The notes beneath the pieces are model-generated. The model was not told where the DNA came from. It did no database searches and saw only the letters and a list, made by a program, of their open reading frames with translations. 38,110 nucleotides of DNA from Alphaproteobacteria bacterium (GTDB taxonomy: Bacteria; Pseudomonadota; Alphaproteobacteria; Caulobacterales; Caulobacteraceae): the NCBI GenBank assembly GCA_028869395.1, contig JAGWSE010000176.1, positions 1-38,110 of the forward strand. The letters are read 5' to 3'. The translations under genes were made by a program, and so were the position numbers. Below are positions 15,197-22,563 of this stretch, piece by piece (within the stretch, counting starts at the first letter, position 1; each line of letters begins with the position of its first letter).

Positions 15197-16177
15197 CTAC
15201 AGATCCGGCCGGATGATCGTCTTGCCGACCACCTTGCGGTCCGCCAGCGTATCGAAGGCCGCGCGCCAGTCGTCGAGGGCGAATTCCCTGTCGACGCGCG
15301 GATGCACCTTGCCCTCTTCGGCCAGCTTCCAGATCGCGTCGTGGTTCTCGCGGCCCTTCTCGGGGAACTGGCGGCCGAACTCGCCAGCGCGCACGCCAAT
15401 GACCGAGAAGCCCTTGATCAGCGCGATGTTGACCGGCAGCACCGGCAGCCGCCCGGAGGTGAAGCCGATCGACAGGATGCGGCCGCCGAATGCGATGCAG
15501 CGGATGCTCTCGTCGAACACGTCGCCGCCCACCGGGTCGTAGATCACGTCCGCGCCGCGCCCGCCGGTGATCACCTTCACCTTCTCCCGGAAACCGCCGG
15601 TGACGTTCACCACCGCATCGGGCGCATATTCCCTCTCGATCACCGCCAGCTTCTCGTCGGAGGCGGAGCCCGCGATCACCTTCGCGCCCAGCACCTTTGC
15701 GAGGTCGACGGCCGCCAGTCCGACGCCGCCCGCCGCGCCGTGCACCAGCACCCATTCGCCGGGCTCCACGCGCCCGCAGCGGACCAGGCCGACGTAGGCG
15801 GTCAGATAGGCCACCGGATAGGCCGCCGCCTGGGCGAACGAGAGCCGTTCCGGCTTCTTGCGCAGGCCCGCGGCCGGCAGGACCACGTACTCGGCGAAGC
15901 CGCCGCGCCCGCCGCCGGCCACCGCATCGCCGAGCTTCAGGGTTGTGACGCCGGGCCCTACCGCGTCCACCTCGCCGGCCATCTCCATGCCGGGCGTGAA
16001 GGGCAGCGGCGGCTTGTGCTGATGCTCGCCGCGGGTCTGCATCAGGTCGGGAAAGTTCACCGCGGCGGCGCGGACCTTCACCCGCACCTCGCCCTCGGCG
16101 GGCTCCGGCGCGGGAATCTCCTTCACGCGGCAGCCGGCGTAGTCGGGCGCGAGTTCCTCGACGACCAAAGCTCTCAT
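15197..16177 (-). CDS. NADPH:quinone oxidoreductase-like MDR enzyme
   Basis: 326 residues of the medium-chain dehydrogenase/reductase superfamily, zinc-free quinone-oxidoreductase branch. The N-terminal GroES-like part includes VRAAAVNFPDLMQTRGEHQ and PFTPGMEMAGEVDAVG; the Rossmann part has VLVHGAAGGVGLAAVDLAK with the family's AAGGVG nucleotide-binding loop, then GADVIYDPVGGDVF. No structural-zinc cysteine cluster is seen. ATG at 16177 is taken since the family begins MRALVVEEL. It is the last gene of the minus-strand cluster 18857-15197, 13 bp after the alpha/beta hydrolase. The substrate is unknown. Confidence 0.88.
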   Translation of the reverse strand: MRALVVEELAPDYAGCRVKEIPAPEPAEGEVRVKVRAAAVNFPDLMQTRGEHQHKPPLPFTPGMEMAGEVDAVGPGVTTLKLGDAVAGGGRGGFAEYVVLPAAGLRKKPERLSFAQAAAYPVAYLTAYVGLVRCGRVEPGEWVLVHGAAGGVGLAAVDLAKVLGAKVIAGSASDEKLAVIEREYAPDAVVNVTGGFREKVKVITGGRGADVIYDPVGGDVFDESIRCIAFGGRILSIGFTSGRLPVLPVNIALIKGFSVIGVRAGEFGRQFPEKGRENHDAIWKLAEEGKVHPRVDREFALDDWRAAFDTLADRKVVGKTIIRPDL

Positions 16178-16190
16178 CTTGGCGCGCGCA

Positions 16191-17237
16191 TCAGGCGATC
16201 CGCCCTTCGAATCCCTCGCGCACCAGCCCGGCGATCTCGCGACAGGCGACATCGGCGGCAGGCACGGCGCCCGTAAAGGCGGTGAAGCCGTGGGAGAGGC
16301 CGTCGTAGCAGCGGTAGAGCACGGGTACGCCCGCGGCCTTGAGGTTCCGGGCATAGGCCTCACCCTGGTCGAGCAGCGGATCGAAGCCCGCGGTGACCAC
16401 GACGGCGGGGGCCAGCCCCGAGAGGTCCTTCTCCGCCAGCGGCGACAGTCTCGGGTCGGCGGGATTGTCCTGCGGGCCCATGTAGAGGCCCATGAACCAG
16501 TCCATCAGCGATCGGCTCAGCGGATAGGCCTCGCCGTAGGTGGTCATCGAGGCGCTCTGGCAGGCCACGTCCACCGCCGGGTAGACGAGGAGCTGCAGGG
16601 CCGGCTGCGGCTCGCCCTTGCGCTTCATCTCCTGGGCCACGATCGCGGCGAAGCCGCCGCCCATGGAATCTCCGCCCGCCGAGACCAGGCCCTTGGGGGC
16701 GCCGAATCGCTCGGTGTTGTCGCGGGCCCAGCGATAGGCGGCCAGGACATCCTCGAGCCCCGCCGGGAAGCGGTGCTCCGGCGCCAGGCGATAGTCGATC
16801 GACAGGATCGGGCCGCGGGCGCACTTGGCCAGGATGCTGCAGAAGACGTGGCTGGTCTCCAGCCCGCCGATCACGCCGCCGCCCATGTGCGCCCACACCA
16901 TCAGCGGGGCGGCGGGATCCTGGGTGTCGGCGCGGTAGGCGCGGGCCGGGATCGGCCCCCCCGGCCCCGGGATGGTCAGCGACTCGCTGCGGACGCCGGC
17001 CTCGGGCGCGCCGGTGACCAGCGCGACGCCCGCGTCGTTGGCGGCCCGCGCCTGCTCGGGCGTGAGGGTCTCCATTCGCGGCGCGCCCTTCGCCTGGGCG
17101 GCCAGAAACTGGATCCGGGGATCCAGGGTGCGCCCGCCGACGTAGACCACCCCGCCGCCCGCCATCAACCGCAGGATCGGCGCCGGCAGCTTCAGCATCG
17201 TGTGCGCGATGACGCGCTGGGCAGCGGGGCTAGCCAT
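16191..17237 (-). CDS. Alpha/beta hydrolase (hormone-sensitive-lipase-like esterase family)
   Basis: 348 residues. The oxyanion motif appears as HMGGGVIGG in place of the common HGGGF/W. The nucleophile elbow is GGDSMGGGFAA, the acid is in GFDPLLDQGEAYA, and the catalytic His is in YDGLSHGFTAF, so the triad is complete. DYRLAPEHRFPAGLED is a hallmark of the HSL branch (alpha/beta hydrolase fold-3). It probably cleaves small ester or lactone substrates. ATG at 17237 overlaps the TetR stop by one base; a GTG at 17240 is the alternative. Coupling to a TetR gene suggests substrate-induced control. Confidence 0.88.
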   Translation of the reverse strand: MASPAAQRVIAHTMLKLPAPILRLMAGGGVVYVGGRTLDPRIQFLAAQAKGAPRMETLTPEQARAANDAGVALVTGAPEAGVRSESLTIPGPGGPIPARAYRADTQDPAAPLMVWAHMGGGVIGGLETSHVFCSILAKCARGPILSIDYRLAPEHRFPAGLEDVLAAYRWARDNTERFGAPKGLVSAGGDSMGGGFAAIVAQEMKRKGEPQPALQLLVYPAVDVACQSASMTTYGEAYPLSRSLMDWFMGLYMGPQDNPADPRLSPLAEKDLSGLAPAVVVTAGFDPLLDQGEAYARNLKAAGVPVLYRCYDGLSHGFTAFTGAVPAADVACREIAGLVREGFEGRIA

Positions 17238-17866
17238 CACCCTTGCGCCTTCGGCAGGCCCTTGAGGCCGTTGAGGATCATGGCCGTGGCGAACTCCGCC
17301 GCGCCCCTGGTGTCGATCGGGCGGCGCTCCAGCATCTTGTCGCCGACCTCGCGGGCCACGGCGATGCAGGCGGCGGCCATGTAGTCAGGATCGGAGACGG
17401 GCCCTTTGCGTCCGGCGATCGCCTCCTGCATGGCGTCGCGCACCTCGTTGAACACCGCGGTCATCTCCGGGGTCTCGCCGCGGACGTGCAGGTGCGGCTC
17501 GTCCGGCGGACGGCTGGCTTCCCAGTTCTCGTGCTCGTCGGCCAGGAAGGCGAAGTAGGCTTCCAGCGCGCGGCGGACGAAGACCTCGAAGTCGGCATGG
17601 CTCTGGGCGCGGATGCTCTTCAGGATCGGCGCGAAGCGCCGCGCGCCGTCGTCGGCCAGGGCCGCGAACACCTCCTCCTTGGAGCGGTAGTAGTTGTAGA
17701 AGGTCCCCGCCGCGAGCTCCGTGCGCCGGATGATGTCGCGCACGGTGGCGGTTTCGTAGCCGAGTTCGGAGAACACTTCCCGCGCCGCGTCCAGGATCGC
17801 CTGGCGGTTCTGGACCTTGGTCTGCTCGCGCTTGCCGACCGGTTGGAGAAAGGCGACTTGCGACAT
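17237..17866 (-). CDS. TetR-family transcriptional regulator
   Basis: 209 residues. The N-terminal TetR DNA-binding domain spans about 20-65: RQAILDAAREVFSELGYETA followed by TVRDIIRRTELAAGTFYNYY and RSKEEVFAAL. The C-terminal ligand domain is of no recognisable subtype. ATG at 17866 is chosen; an upstream TTG at 17881 would add five residues. A perfect 6-4-6 inverted repeat lies 18 bp upstream (17884-17899), so autoregulation, and with it control of the coupled hydrolase and oxidoreductase genes, is likely (inference). It follows the SDR gene by 76 bp on the same strand. Confidence 0.92.
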   Translation of the reverse strand: MSQVAFLQPVGKREQTKVQNRQAILDAAREVFSELGYETATVRDIIRRTELAAGTFYNYYRSKEEVFAALADDGARRFAPILKSIRAQSHADFEVFVRRALEAYFAFLADEHENWEASRPPDEPHLHVRGETPEMTAVFNEVRDAMQEAIAGRKGPVSDPDYMAAACIAVAREVGDKMLERRPIDTRGAAEFATAMILNGLKGLPKAQG

Positions 17867-17883
17867 GCTCAAAAGACTCAAAA

Positions 17884-17899
17884 AATGACGGGTGTCATT
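17884..17899. promoter_or_regulatory. Candidate TetR operator
   Basis: AATGAC-GGGT-GTCATT is a perfect inverted repeat of 6 bp arms with a 4-nt centre, between the SDR stop (17943) and the TetR start (17866). Its position and symmetry fit a self-recognised TetR-family site. The surrounding bases are AT-rich compared with the window. Confidence 0.6.
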
Positions 17900-17942
17900 C
17901 TACGGCGTAAGCTCTCCGTTCGGCAAGCGGGGACGCGGACGA

Positions 17943-18857
17943 TCACACGGTGCGCTGCGCCCGGTCCTTCTCGTTCGCCGACTTGATCGCGTTGCGGGCC
18001 TGCTCCCACTCCGCGTCGCCCCAGCTCGAGAGCCTGGAATAACCGCCGCCGCCCTGCAGGTGCGAGCCGCCGTCGATGGCGATCGTCTGGCCGTTCACGT
18101 AGGCCGACAGCGGATGCAGCAGGTAGACCGCGAGGTTCGCCAGCTCGCGCATGTCGCCATTGCGCCCGAGCGGGATCGTGGGGTCATGGGCCTCCGGCCG
18201 CGTCGAACCGCCGGGATTGAGGCGCGCCCAGGCGCCTTCGGTGGGGAAGGGCCCCGGCGCGATGGCGTTGAAGCGGACGCCGCGGTTGCCCCATTCGACG
18301 GCCAGCGACTGGGTCATCACGTTCAGTCCGGCCTTCGACATGGCCGAAGGGACGGTGAAGGGTCCGCCGTGCCAGACCCACGTGGTCAGGATGGACACGA
18401 CGGAGGCGTGCTTGCCCTCGGCCAGCCAGCGCTTGCCGGCGTCCAGCGTCACGAAGAACGAACCGCGGAAGACGATATTGGCGATGGCGTCGAAGCCGCG
18501 GGGGCTGAGGTCCTCGGTACGGCTGATGAAGTTCCCGGCCGCGTTGTTGACCAGGCCCGTCAGGGCGCCGCCGGCCCAGACCTGGTCCAGCATGTCGTGG
18601 ATGGCTTCCGGCACACGGATGTCGCAGGCGACGCCGACGCACTTGCCGCCCGCAGCCCCATGGGCGTCCATCAGCTCCTTGGCGGTGTCCTCGACCACGC
18701 CGCCGCGACGGCCGCAGATGTAGACCTCGGCGCCCAGCATGAGGCACGCCTCGGCCATCACCTTGCCGAGCCCCGTCCCGCCGCCGGTGATCAGGATGCG
18801 CTGGCCCTTCATCAGGCCCTCGCGGAACATCAGGTCGCTCATCGCGAACTCGGCCAT
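17943..18857 (-). CDS. SDR oxidoreductase resembling 2,4-dienoyl-CoA reductase
   Basis: 304 residues. The SDR cofactor motif TGGGTGLG, NNAAGNF and the C-terminal INGQT-like VNGQTIAIDGG are present. In place of the classical YxxxK it has PSAMSKAGLNVMTQSLAVEW followed by RFNAIAPGPFPTEGAWARL, which closely follows the mitochondrial/peroxisomal DECR pattern (SAxAKAGVEAM...SLAxEW...KGAFxRL). Those enzymes reduce 2,4-dienoyl-CoA during beta-oxidation of unsaturated fatty acids with NADPH. ATG at 18857 has GGAGG 7 nt upstream. It heads the SDR-TetR-hydrolase-oxidoreductase series, which suggests a lipid or xenobiotic breakdown role (inference). Confidence 0.88.
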   Translation of the reverse strand: MAEFAMSDLMFREGLMKGQRILITGGGTGLGKVMAEACLMLGAEVYICGRRGGVVEDTAKELMDAHGAAGGKCVGVACDIRVPEAIHDMLDQVWAGGALTGLVNNAAGNFISRTEDLSPRGFDAIANIVFRGSFFVTLDAGKRWLAEGKHASVVSILTTWVWHGGPFTVPSAMSKAGLNVMTQSLAVEWGNRGVRFNAIAPGPFPTEGAWARLNPGGSTRPEAHDPTIPLGRNGDMRELANLAVYLLHPLSAYVNGQTIAIDGGSHLQGGGGYSRLSSWGDAEWEQARNAIKSANEKDRAQRTV

Positions 18858-18961
18858 CGGACATCCTCCCGTCTGTCTCTTCTCTGCGGTCATCGGGCGG
18901 CCCTTCCGCCGCGTCGGTCAAGGCTCTTGACGGCGCGCCGCCGGCCACGTGGGTTAGCGCC

Positions 18962-19555
18962 ATGGAACTGCTCCTGATCAGACACGGCCTGCCCGAGCGA
19001 AGCGCCGAGACCGACGACCCGCCGCTGTCCGCCGAGGGCCACGACCAGGCGCGCCGCGTGGCGCGCTGGCTCGCCGAGGAGCGGATCGACGCGGTTTACG
19101 CCAGCCCTATGCAGCGCGCCGTGCAGACGGCAGAGCCGTTCGTGGCCGCCGCCGGTCACGATCTGAAGCTGCATGAGGGGGTCGTCGAATACGATCGCGG
19201 CTCAGGCGCCTACACGCCCCTGGAGGTGCTCAAGCGCGAGGATTACGAGGCCTGGAAGGCTTTCGTCGCGGGCGGGCAGGGGGCCGACATCGCCCTGTTC
19301 CAGCGCACTGTCGTCCCAGCCCTTGAAGAGATTGTCGCGGCGAACTCCGGCGGGCGCGTCGCCGTCTTCTGCCATGGCGGCGTGATCAACGTCTGGACGG
19401 CGCACGTGCTCGGCATGTCGCCCCGGCTGTTCTTCGAGCCGGGCTACGCCAGCGTGCATCGCTATCTCTGCGCCCGGTCCGGCGAGCGCAACGTCGTGGC
19501 CCTCAACGAGCGGGCCCACCTGCGTGCGGACTGGCCGGCGCCGGCGCAGGCCTAG
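18962..19555 (+). CDS. Histidine phosphatase family protein
   Basis: 197 residues. The phosphoglycerate-mutase-like signature LLLIRHGLPERS gives R7, H8 (phospho-acceptor) and G9. Further marks are ASPMQRAVQTAEPF and the second catalytic His in VFCHGGVINVW. This is the broad branch-1 histidine phosphatase family; the substrate is not clear. The stop codon TAG (19553-19555) lies inside the CCTAG target duplication of the IS481-family element that follows directly. Confidence 0.9.
   Translation: MELLLIRHGLPERSAETDDPPLSAEGHDQARRVARWLAEERIDAVYASPMQRAVQTAEPFVAAAGHDLKLHEGVVEYDRGSGAYTPLEVLKREDYEAWKAFVAGGQGADIALFQRTVVPALEEIVAANSGGRVAVFCHGGVINVWTAHVLGMSPRLFFEPGYASVHRYLCARSGERNVVALNERAHLRADWPAPAQA
19551..19555. 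repeat. Target-site duplication, left copy (CCTAG)
   Basis: CCTAG at 19551-19555 is repeated exactly at 20580-20584, on the two flanks of the insertion sequence. IS481 of Bordetella is known to duplicate a 6-bp NCTAGN target; here the sixth base differs (T against G) or belongs to the element end. Confidence 0.85.
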
Positions 19556-20493
19556 TTGTCGTTTCCAAGAAGGTTGTTCACACGCTGCCATGGTGTGAGG
19601 CCGCCGATTCCGGCGTGGGGCCGGGCGAGGTTGTAGGCGTCGGTCCAGGCGCTGGCGGCGGCGGTACGAGCGGCTGAGGAGTGGTATGGCCTGGCGTAGG
19701 CCCATTCGCGCAGACTGCTTTGGATGAAGCGCTCGGCCTTGCCGTTGGTGCGGGGCGTATAGGGCCTGGTGCGCACGTGGCGGAGGCCGGCGGCGGTCAG
19801 GAGCTGGGCGAAGCGCTTCGAGCGGTAGGCCGAGCCGTTGTCTGTCATCACGCGCTCGACGGTGACGCCGTGGCGTTCGAGCCATGCGAGCGCCCGGGCC
19901 AGGAAGGCGGTGGTGTCCTCCTGGCCTTCCGACGGCAGGATCTCGGTGTAGGCCAGCCGAGAGGCGTCATCGACGCAGACGTGCAGGAAGTCCCAGCCGC
20001 GGCCCAGATTGTGTGTCCCGGGGCCTCGGCCGCCGAAGCGGTGGCCGACGCCATCGATGCGGCCGAGCTTCTTGATGTCGAGATGGATCATCTCTCCGGG
20101 CCGCTCGCGCTCGTAGCGCACGACCGGCGGCTTCGACTCGAGCTGTTTCAGCTTGCCCATTCCCAGCCGGCGCAGCGCCAGGCCCACCGTCGAGCGCGCC
20201 ATGCCAAGCGCGCGGGCGATCGCCGGTCCAGTCATCCGCCCGCGCCGCAGCTGTTCGATCTGCGCGAGCCGCCGGGCTGAGATCCTGCGCGGACATCGTC
20301 TGGGCGCCGAGCTGCGATCGTGAAGTCTCCGCTCGCCGCCCAGCCGATGCCGAGCCAACCAACGGTGCGCGGTCCGCGCCGAAACACCCGACGCCGCCGC
20401 GGCTCGCTTGACCGACCAGCCATCCTCCTCGATGCGACGGATCATCACCGCTCGACCCAACGGCGTCAGCCGGGCATTCTTGTGGACGTTCAT
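19552..20493 (-). CDS. IS481-family DDE transposase
   Basis: 313 residues. An N-terminal helix-turn-helix pair (SVKRAAAASGVSARTAHRWL at about 27-46; MTGPAIARALGMARSTVGLA at 87-106) is followed by an rve-type integrase core. The catalytic triad is D139 (IHLDIKKLG), D218 (VMTDNGSAY) and E254 (NGKAERFIQ), with the 35-residue D-E spacing of this class. The gene runs off the end of the element: its last codons cross the terminal repeat and the TAG stop (19552-19554 on the plus strand, CTA) lies in the duplicated host target. It has no relation to the neighbouring host genes. Confidence 0.95.
   Translation of the reverse strand: MNVHKNARLTPLGRAVMIRRIEEDGWSVKRAAAASGVSARTAHRWLARHRLGGERRLHDRSSAPRRCPRRISARRLAQIEQLRRGRMTGPAIARALGMARSTVGLALRRLGMGKLKQLESKPPVVRYERERPGEMIHLDIKKLGRIDGVGHRFGGRGPGTHNLGRGWDFLHVCVDDASRLAYTEILPSEGQEDTTAFLARALAWLERHGVTVERVMTDNGSAYRSKRFAQLLTAAGLRHVRTRPYTPRTNGKAERFIQSSLREWAYARPYHSSAARTAAASAWTDAYNLARPHAGIGGLTPWQRVNNLLGNDN
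19557..19584. repeat. Terminal inverted repeat, left end of IS481-family element
   Basis: TGTCG, seven divergent bases, then GAAGGTTGTTCAC. It matches the reverse complement of 20552-20579 at 22 of 28 positions. Confidence 0.88.
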
Positions 20494-20551
20494 TCGGGGC
20501 CTTCGGAGCTAGGAGTTGGTGCTTCGCAACCCCAGCCTCTCAGCCCAGCCC

Positions 20552-20579
20552 CGAGTGAACAACCTTCATAGCTTCGACA
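20552..20579. repeat. Terminal inverted repeat, right end of IS481-family element
   Basis: This is the reverse complement of the left end pattern: CGA GTGAACAACCTTC, seven divergent bases, CGACA. It lies upstream of the transposase start, so it probably also holds the transposase promoter. Confidence 0.88.
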
Positions 20580-20584
20580 CCTAG
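20580..20584. repeat. Target-site duplication, right copy (CCTAG)
   Basis: An exact copy of 19551-19555. It includes the stop codon of the minus-strand response regulator (CTA at 20581-20583). Removing the element and one copy rejoins CAGGCCTAGGCGG, in which the phosphatase and regulator shared one CTAG. Confidence 0.85.
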
Positions 20585-21660
20585 GCGGCGGCCGTCAGGT
20601 CCTCGCTCTCGCGCCGCAGCGCCCGCGCCAGCGCCGTGAGCAGGCCCGCGGTGCTGATCGGCAGCACGGCGTGCAGGTCGGCGCCCGCGTCCAGCGCCGC
20701 CGGCCCGGTGCGGCTTTCGGAGGACAGCGCCAGGATCGGGCGACGCCGCTGAGTGCGCTCGGCCTCCCGGCGGCGCAGCTTCTTCACCGCGGCCAGGCCG
20801 TCCTCCATGTCGATGTTGATCAGCAGCAGGTCGAAGGCGCGGTCGATGGCCGTCTCGGCGGCGCTCGCGCCGCTCGCCATCTCGACGACTTCCACCGGCA
20901 CGCCGGCGTCGGCGAAGACGCTGCGGGCGAGGGTGCGCCGGTCGACGTCGGAGTCGGCCAGCAGAACCTTGATGCGGCGATAGGCGGGCCGCTCGCGACG
21001 ATCCATGGCGCCCGGCCGGACGGAGTCGAGGATCAGCCGGTCGAGCAGGCTTCGCGCGTTCTCGATGGAGGCGATCATCCGCTTCAGTTCGGGTGTGTCG
21101 CAGACGCGGGTGAGAACGCTGGCGGCGCCCAGGACGCCGGTCAGTGGCCCGCGCGCATCGGCGCCGGCTTCAGGCAGGATCGCTGCCCGGTGCTCGGCCT
21201 GCTGGACGGCCTCCGACAGGCCCGCCAGCGTGCGCTCCAACTCCCGGTGGGCGGCGCGCGAGGCGTCTTCGGCGAACTTGCGGCGCAACTGCATCTCCAC
21301 ACGGACGGCGGCGACCTCCATGTCCACGGGTTTGCTGATGTAGTCGTTGGCGCCCATCAGCAGCGCCTCGACCACGTCCTCGCTGGCGGACTTGGCCGTC
21401 ACCATGATCACCGGCAGGGAGACTTCGGAGTGCGCTTCGCGCAGGCGTCGCAGCACTTCCAGCCCATCGATGCCGGGCATCATAATGTCCAGCAGCACGA
21501 GGTCGAAGGGGTAGGTCGAGACCATCGCCAGGGCCTTCGCGCCGTCGGCGGCTTCCAGCACCTCGTAGCCCAGGCGGGTGAAGCGGCGGCGCAGCAGGCT
21601 GCGGTTATCCTCGACGTCGTCGACGACGAGCAGGCGCGGCTGGGTGCTGGTCGAGTCCAT
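20581..21660 (-). CDS. Two-receiver response regulator with a degenerate HisKA-like middle domain
   Basis: 359 residues. Receiver 1 (about 8-125) is complete: D14/D15, phospho-acceptor D58 (LLDIMMPG), T88 and K110. A charged helix follows (130-160), then a stretch resembling a histidine-kinase dimerisation domain (about 161-212, ADARGPLTGVLGAASVL ... NARSLLDRLILD) in which the usual SHExRTPL His is replaced by A167. Receiver 2 (about 228-350) has D236/D238 but N282 where the acceptor Asp should be, and Leu in place of the conserved Lys. There is no output domain and no ATPase domain. It is probably a phosphorylation-controlled protein-interaction scaffold (inference). The first receiver resembles PleD/DivK-type proteins. 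Confidence 0.85.
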   Translation of the reverse strand: MDSTSTQPRLLVVDDVEDNRSLLRRRFTRLGYEVLEAADGAKALAMVSTYPFDLVLLDIMMPGIDGLEVLRRLREAHSEVSLPVIMVTAKSASEDVVEALLMGANDYISKPVDMEVAAVRVEMQLRRKFAEDASRAAHRELERTLAGLSEAVQQAEHRAAILPEAGADARGPLTGVLGAASVLTRVCDTPELKRMIASIENARSLLDRLILDSVRPGAMDRRERPAYRRIKVLLADSDVDRRTLARSVFADAGVPVEVVEMASGASAAETAIDRAFDLLLINIDMEDGLAAVKKLRRREAERTQRRRPILALSSESRTGPAALDAGADLHAVLPISTAGLLTALARALRRESEDLTAAA

Positions 21661-21740
21661 GGCTCTCGAAACCGGCTTGCGCGGGATGTGCGCGAGCCTG
21701 CTGTAGCTTTCAGCCGTTAAGCAAGTACAACCGCCTGTGG

Positions 21741-22559
21741 TTAAGCGTGCGTGTGCGCGCTATTCGTGCGCTCGATCAGCGCCATGGCGCCGGCGGGCGC
21801 GCGCACCTTCCCCTCATGGATCACGAAGGCGTAGACGTCGCGCGGCGCGCGGGGGGCCTCCTCGGGCGAGACGGCGGCCAGGTCGTCGGGCCGCCCGCCC
21901 GCGGCATAGGTCTCGAAGCGCCGCGCCCAGAGATCGAGATCGCCCGCCGCATAGGCGGTCTCCACGTCGTCGGATCCGGTCTGCAGGCGGGCGTAGACGA
22001 ACGGTCCCGTGACGTCGGGGATCATCGGGTAGCTGGCGTGGTCGGCGAGCACGACCGCAACGTCGTGCTTGCGGCAGAGGGCCACGAATTCCGGGACCTT
22101 GAAGCTGTCGTGCCGCGGCTCGACGGCGTGCTGGATCGCGATCCCGTCCTGCTTGCGCGGCAGCAGTTTCAGGAAACCCTCGAAGTCGTCCGGGTCGAAC
22201 TTCTTGGTCCCCATGAACTGCCACAGGATCGGGCCCAGCCGGTCGCCCAGCTCGGCCAGGCCCTGGCCCATGAACTTCGCCATCGACTCGCCCATGTCGG
22301 CGAGCACCCGCCGGTTGGTGCAGAAGCGGGAGGCCTTGACGGTGAACTTGAAGCCGTCGGGCGTACAGGCCCGCCACTTCGCCCAGCTCTCCGGCTTGAA
22401 GGTGGAATAGTAGGTGCCGTTGATCTCGATGGCGCTGACGTGGCGGGCCGCATATTCCAGCTCGTCGGCGTGCTTCAGCCCCTTGGGGTAGAACACGCCG
22501 CGCCAGGGCTCGAAGGTCCAGCCTCCCATCCCGGCCCGGATGCGACCCGCCGCCGCCAT
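21741..22559 (-). CDS. DUF72 family protein (YecE-like)
   Basis: 272 residues. Typical DUF72 features are seen: RAGMGGWTFEPWRGVFYPKG at the N-terminus, VSAIEINGTYYSTFKPESWAKW, FKFTVKASRFCTNRR, ILWQFMGTKKF, and the C-terminal FVYARLQTG with DVYAFVIHEGK. The family adopts a TIM-barrel-like fold; its function is unknown. ATG at 22559 is chosen because the family homology starts there; the open frame upstream overlaps the M28 gene. It lies 4 bp after the M28 peptidase gene, so the two are cotranscribed. The TAA stop is 80 bp before the response regulator start. Confidence 0.88.
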   Translation of the reverse strand: MAAAGRIRAGMGGWTFEPWRGVFYPKGLKHADELEYAARHVSAIEINGTYYSTFKPESWAKWRACTPDGFKFTVKASRFCTNRRVLADMGESMAKFMGQGLAELGDRLGPILWQFMGTKKFDPDDFEGFLKLLPRKQDGIAIQHAVEPRHDSFKVPEFVALCRKHDVAVVLADHASYPMIPDVTGPFVYARLQTGSDDVETAYAAGDLDLWARRFETYAAGGRPDDLAAVSPEEAPRAPRDVYAFVIHEGKVRAPAGAMALIERTNSAHTHA

Positions 22560-22563
22560 CGGA

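Larger units (their letters stand above)
19557..20579 (-). mobile_element. IS481-family insertion sequence, about 1.02 kb, apparently complete
   Basis: The element begins TGTCG and ends CGACA, and carries 28-bp imperfect terminal inverted repeats (19557-19584 and 20552-20579; 22 of 28 matching, with a perfect 13-bp block GAAGGTTGTTCAC). It is flanked by CCTAG duplications and holds one intact DDE transposase gene on the minus strand. Intact ends, duplication and reading frame suggest a fairly recent insertion. The exact left end could include T19556. Confidence 0.92.

Noticed and set aside
15197..18857. The SDR-TetR-hydrolase-oxidoreductase cluster as a new biosynthetic system
   Set aside because: All four belong to common families and the set fits a small regulated catabolic operon; nothing seen calls for a new system.
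21661..21740. Two GTTAAG motifs upstream of the two-receiver gene as CtrA binding sites
   Set aside because: CtrA sites need TTAA half-sites 11 bp apart; these are 24 bp apart, so only isolated half-sites are present.
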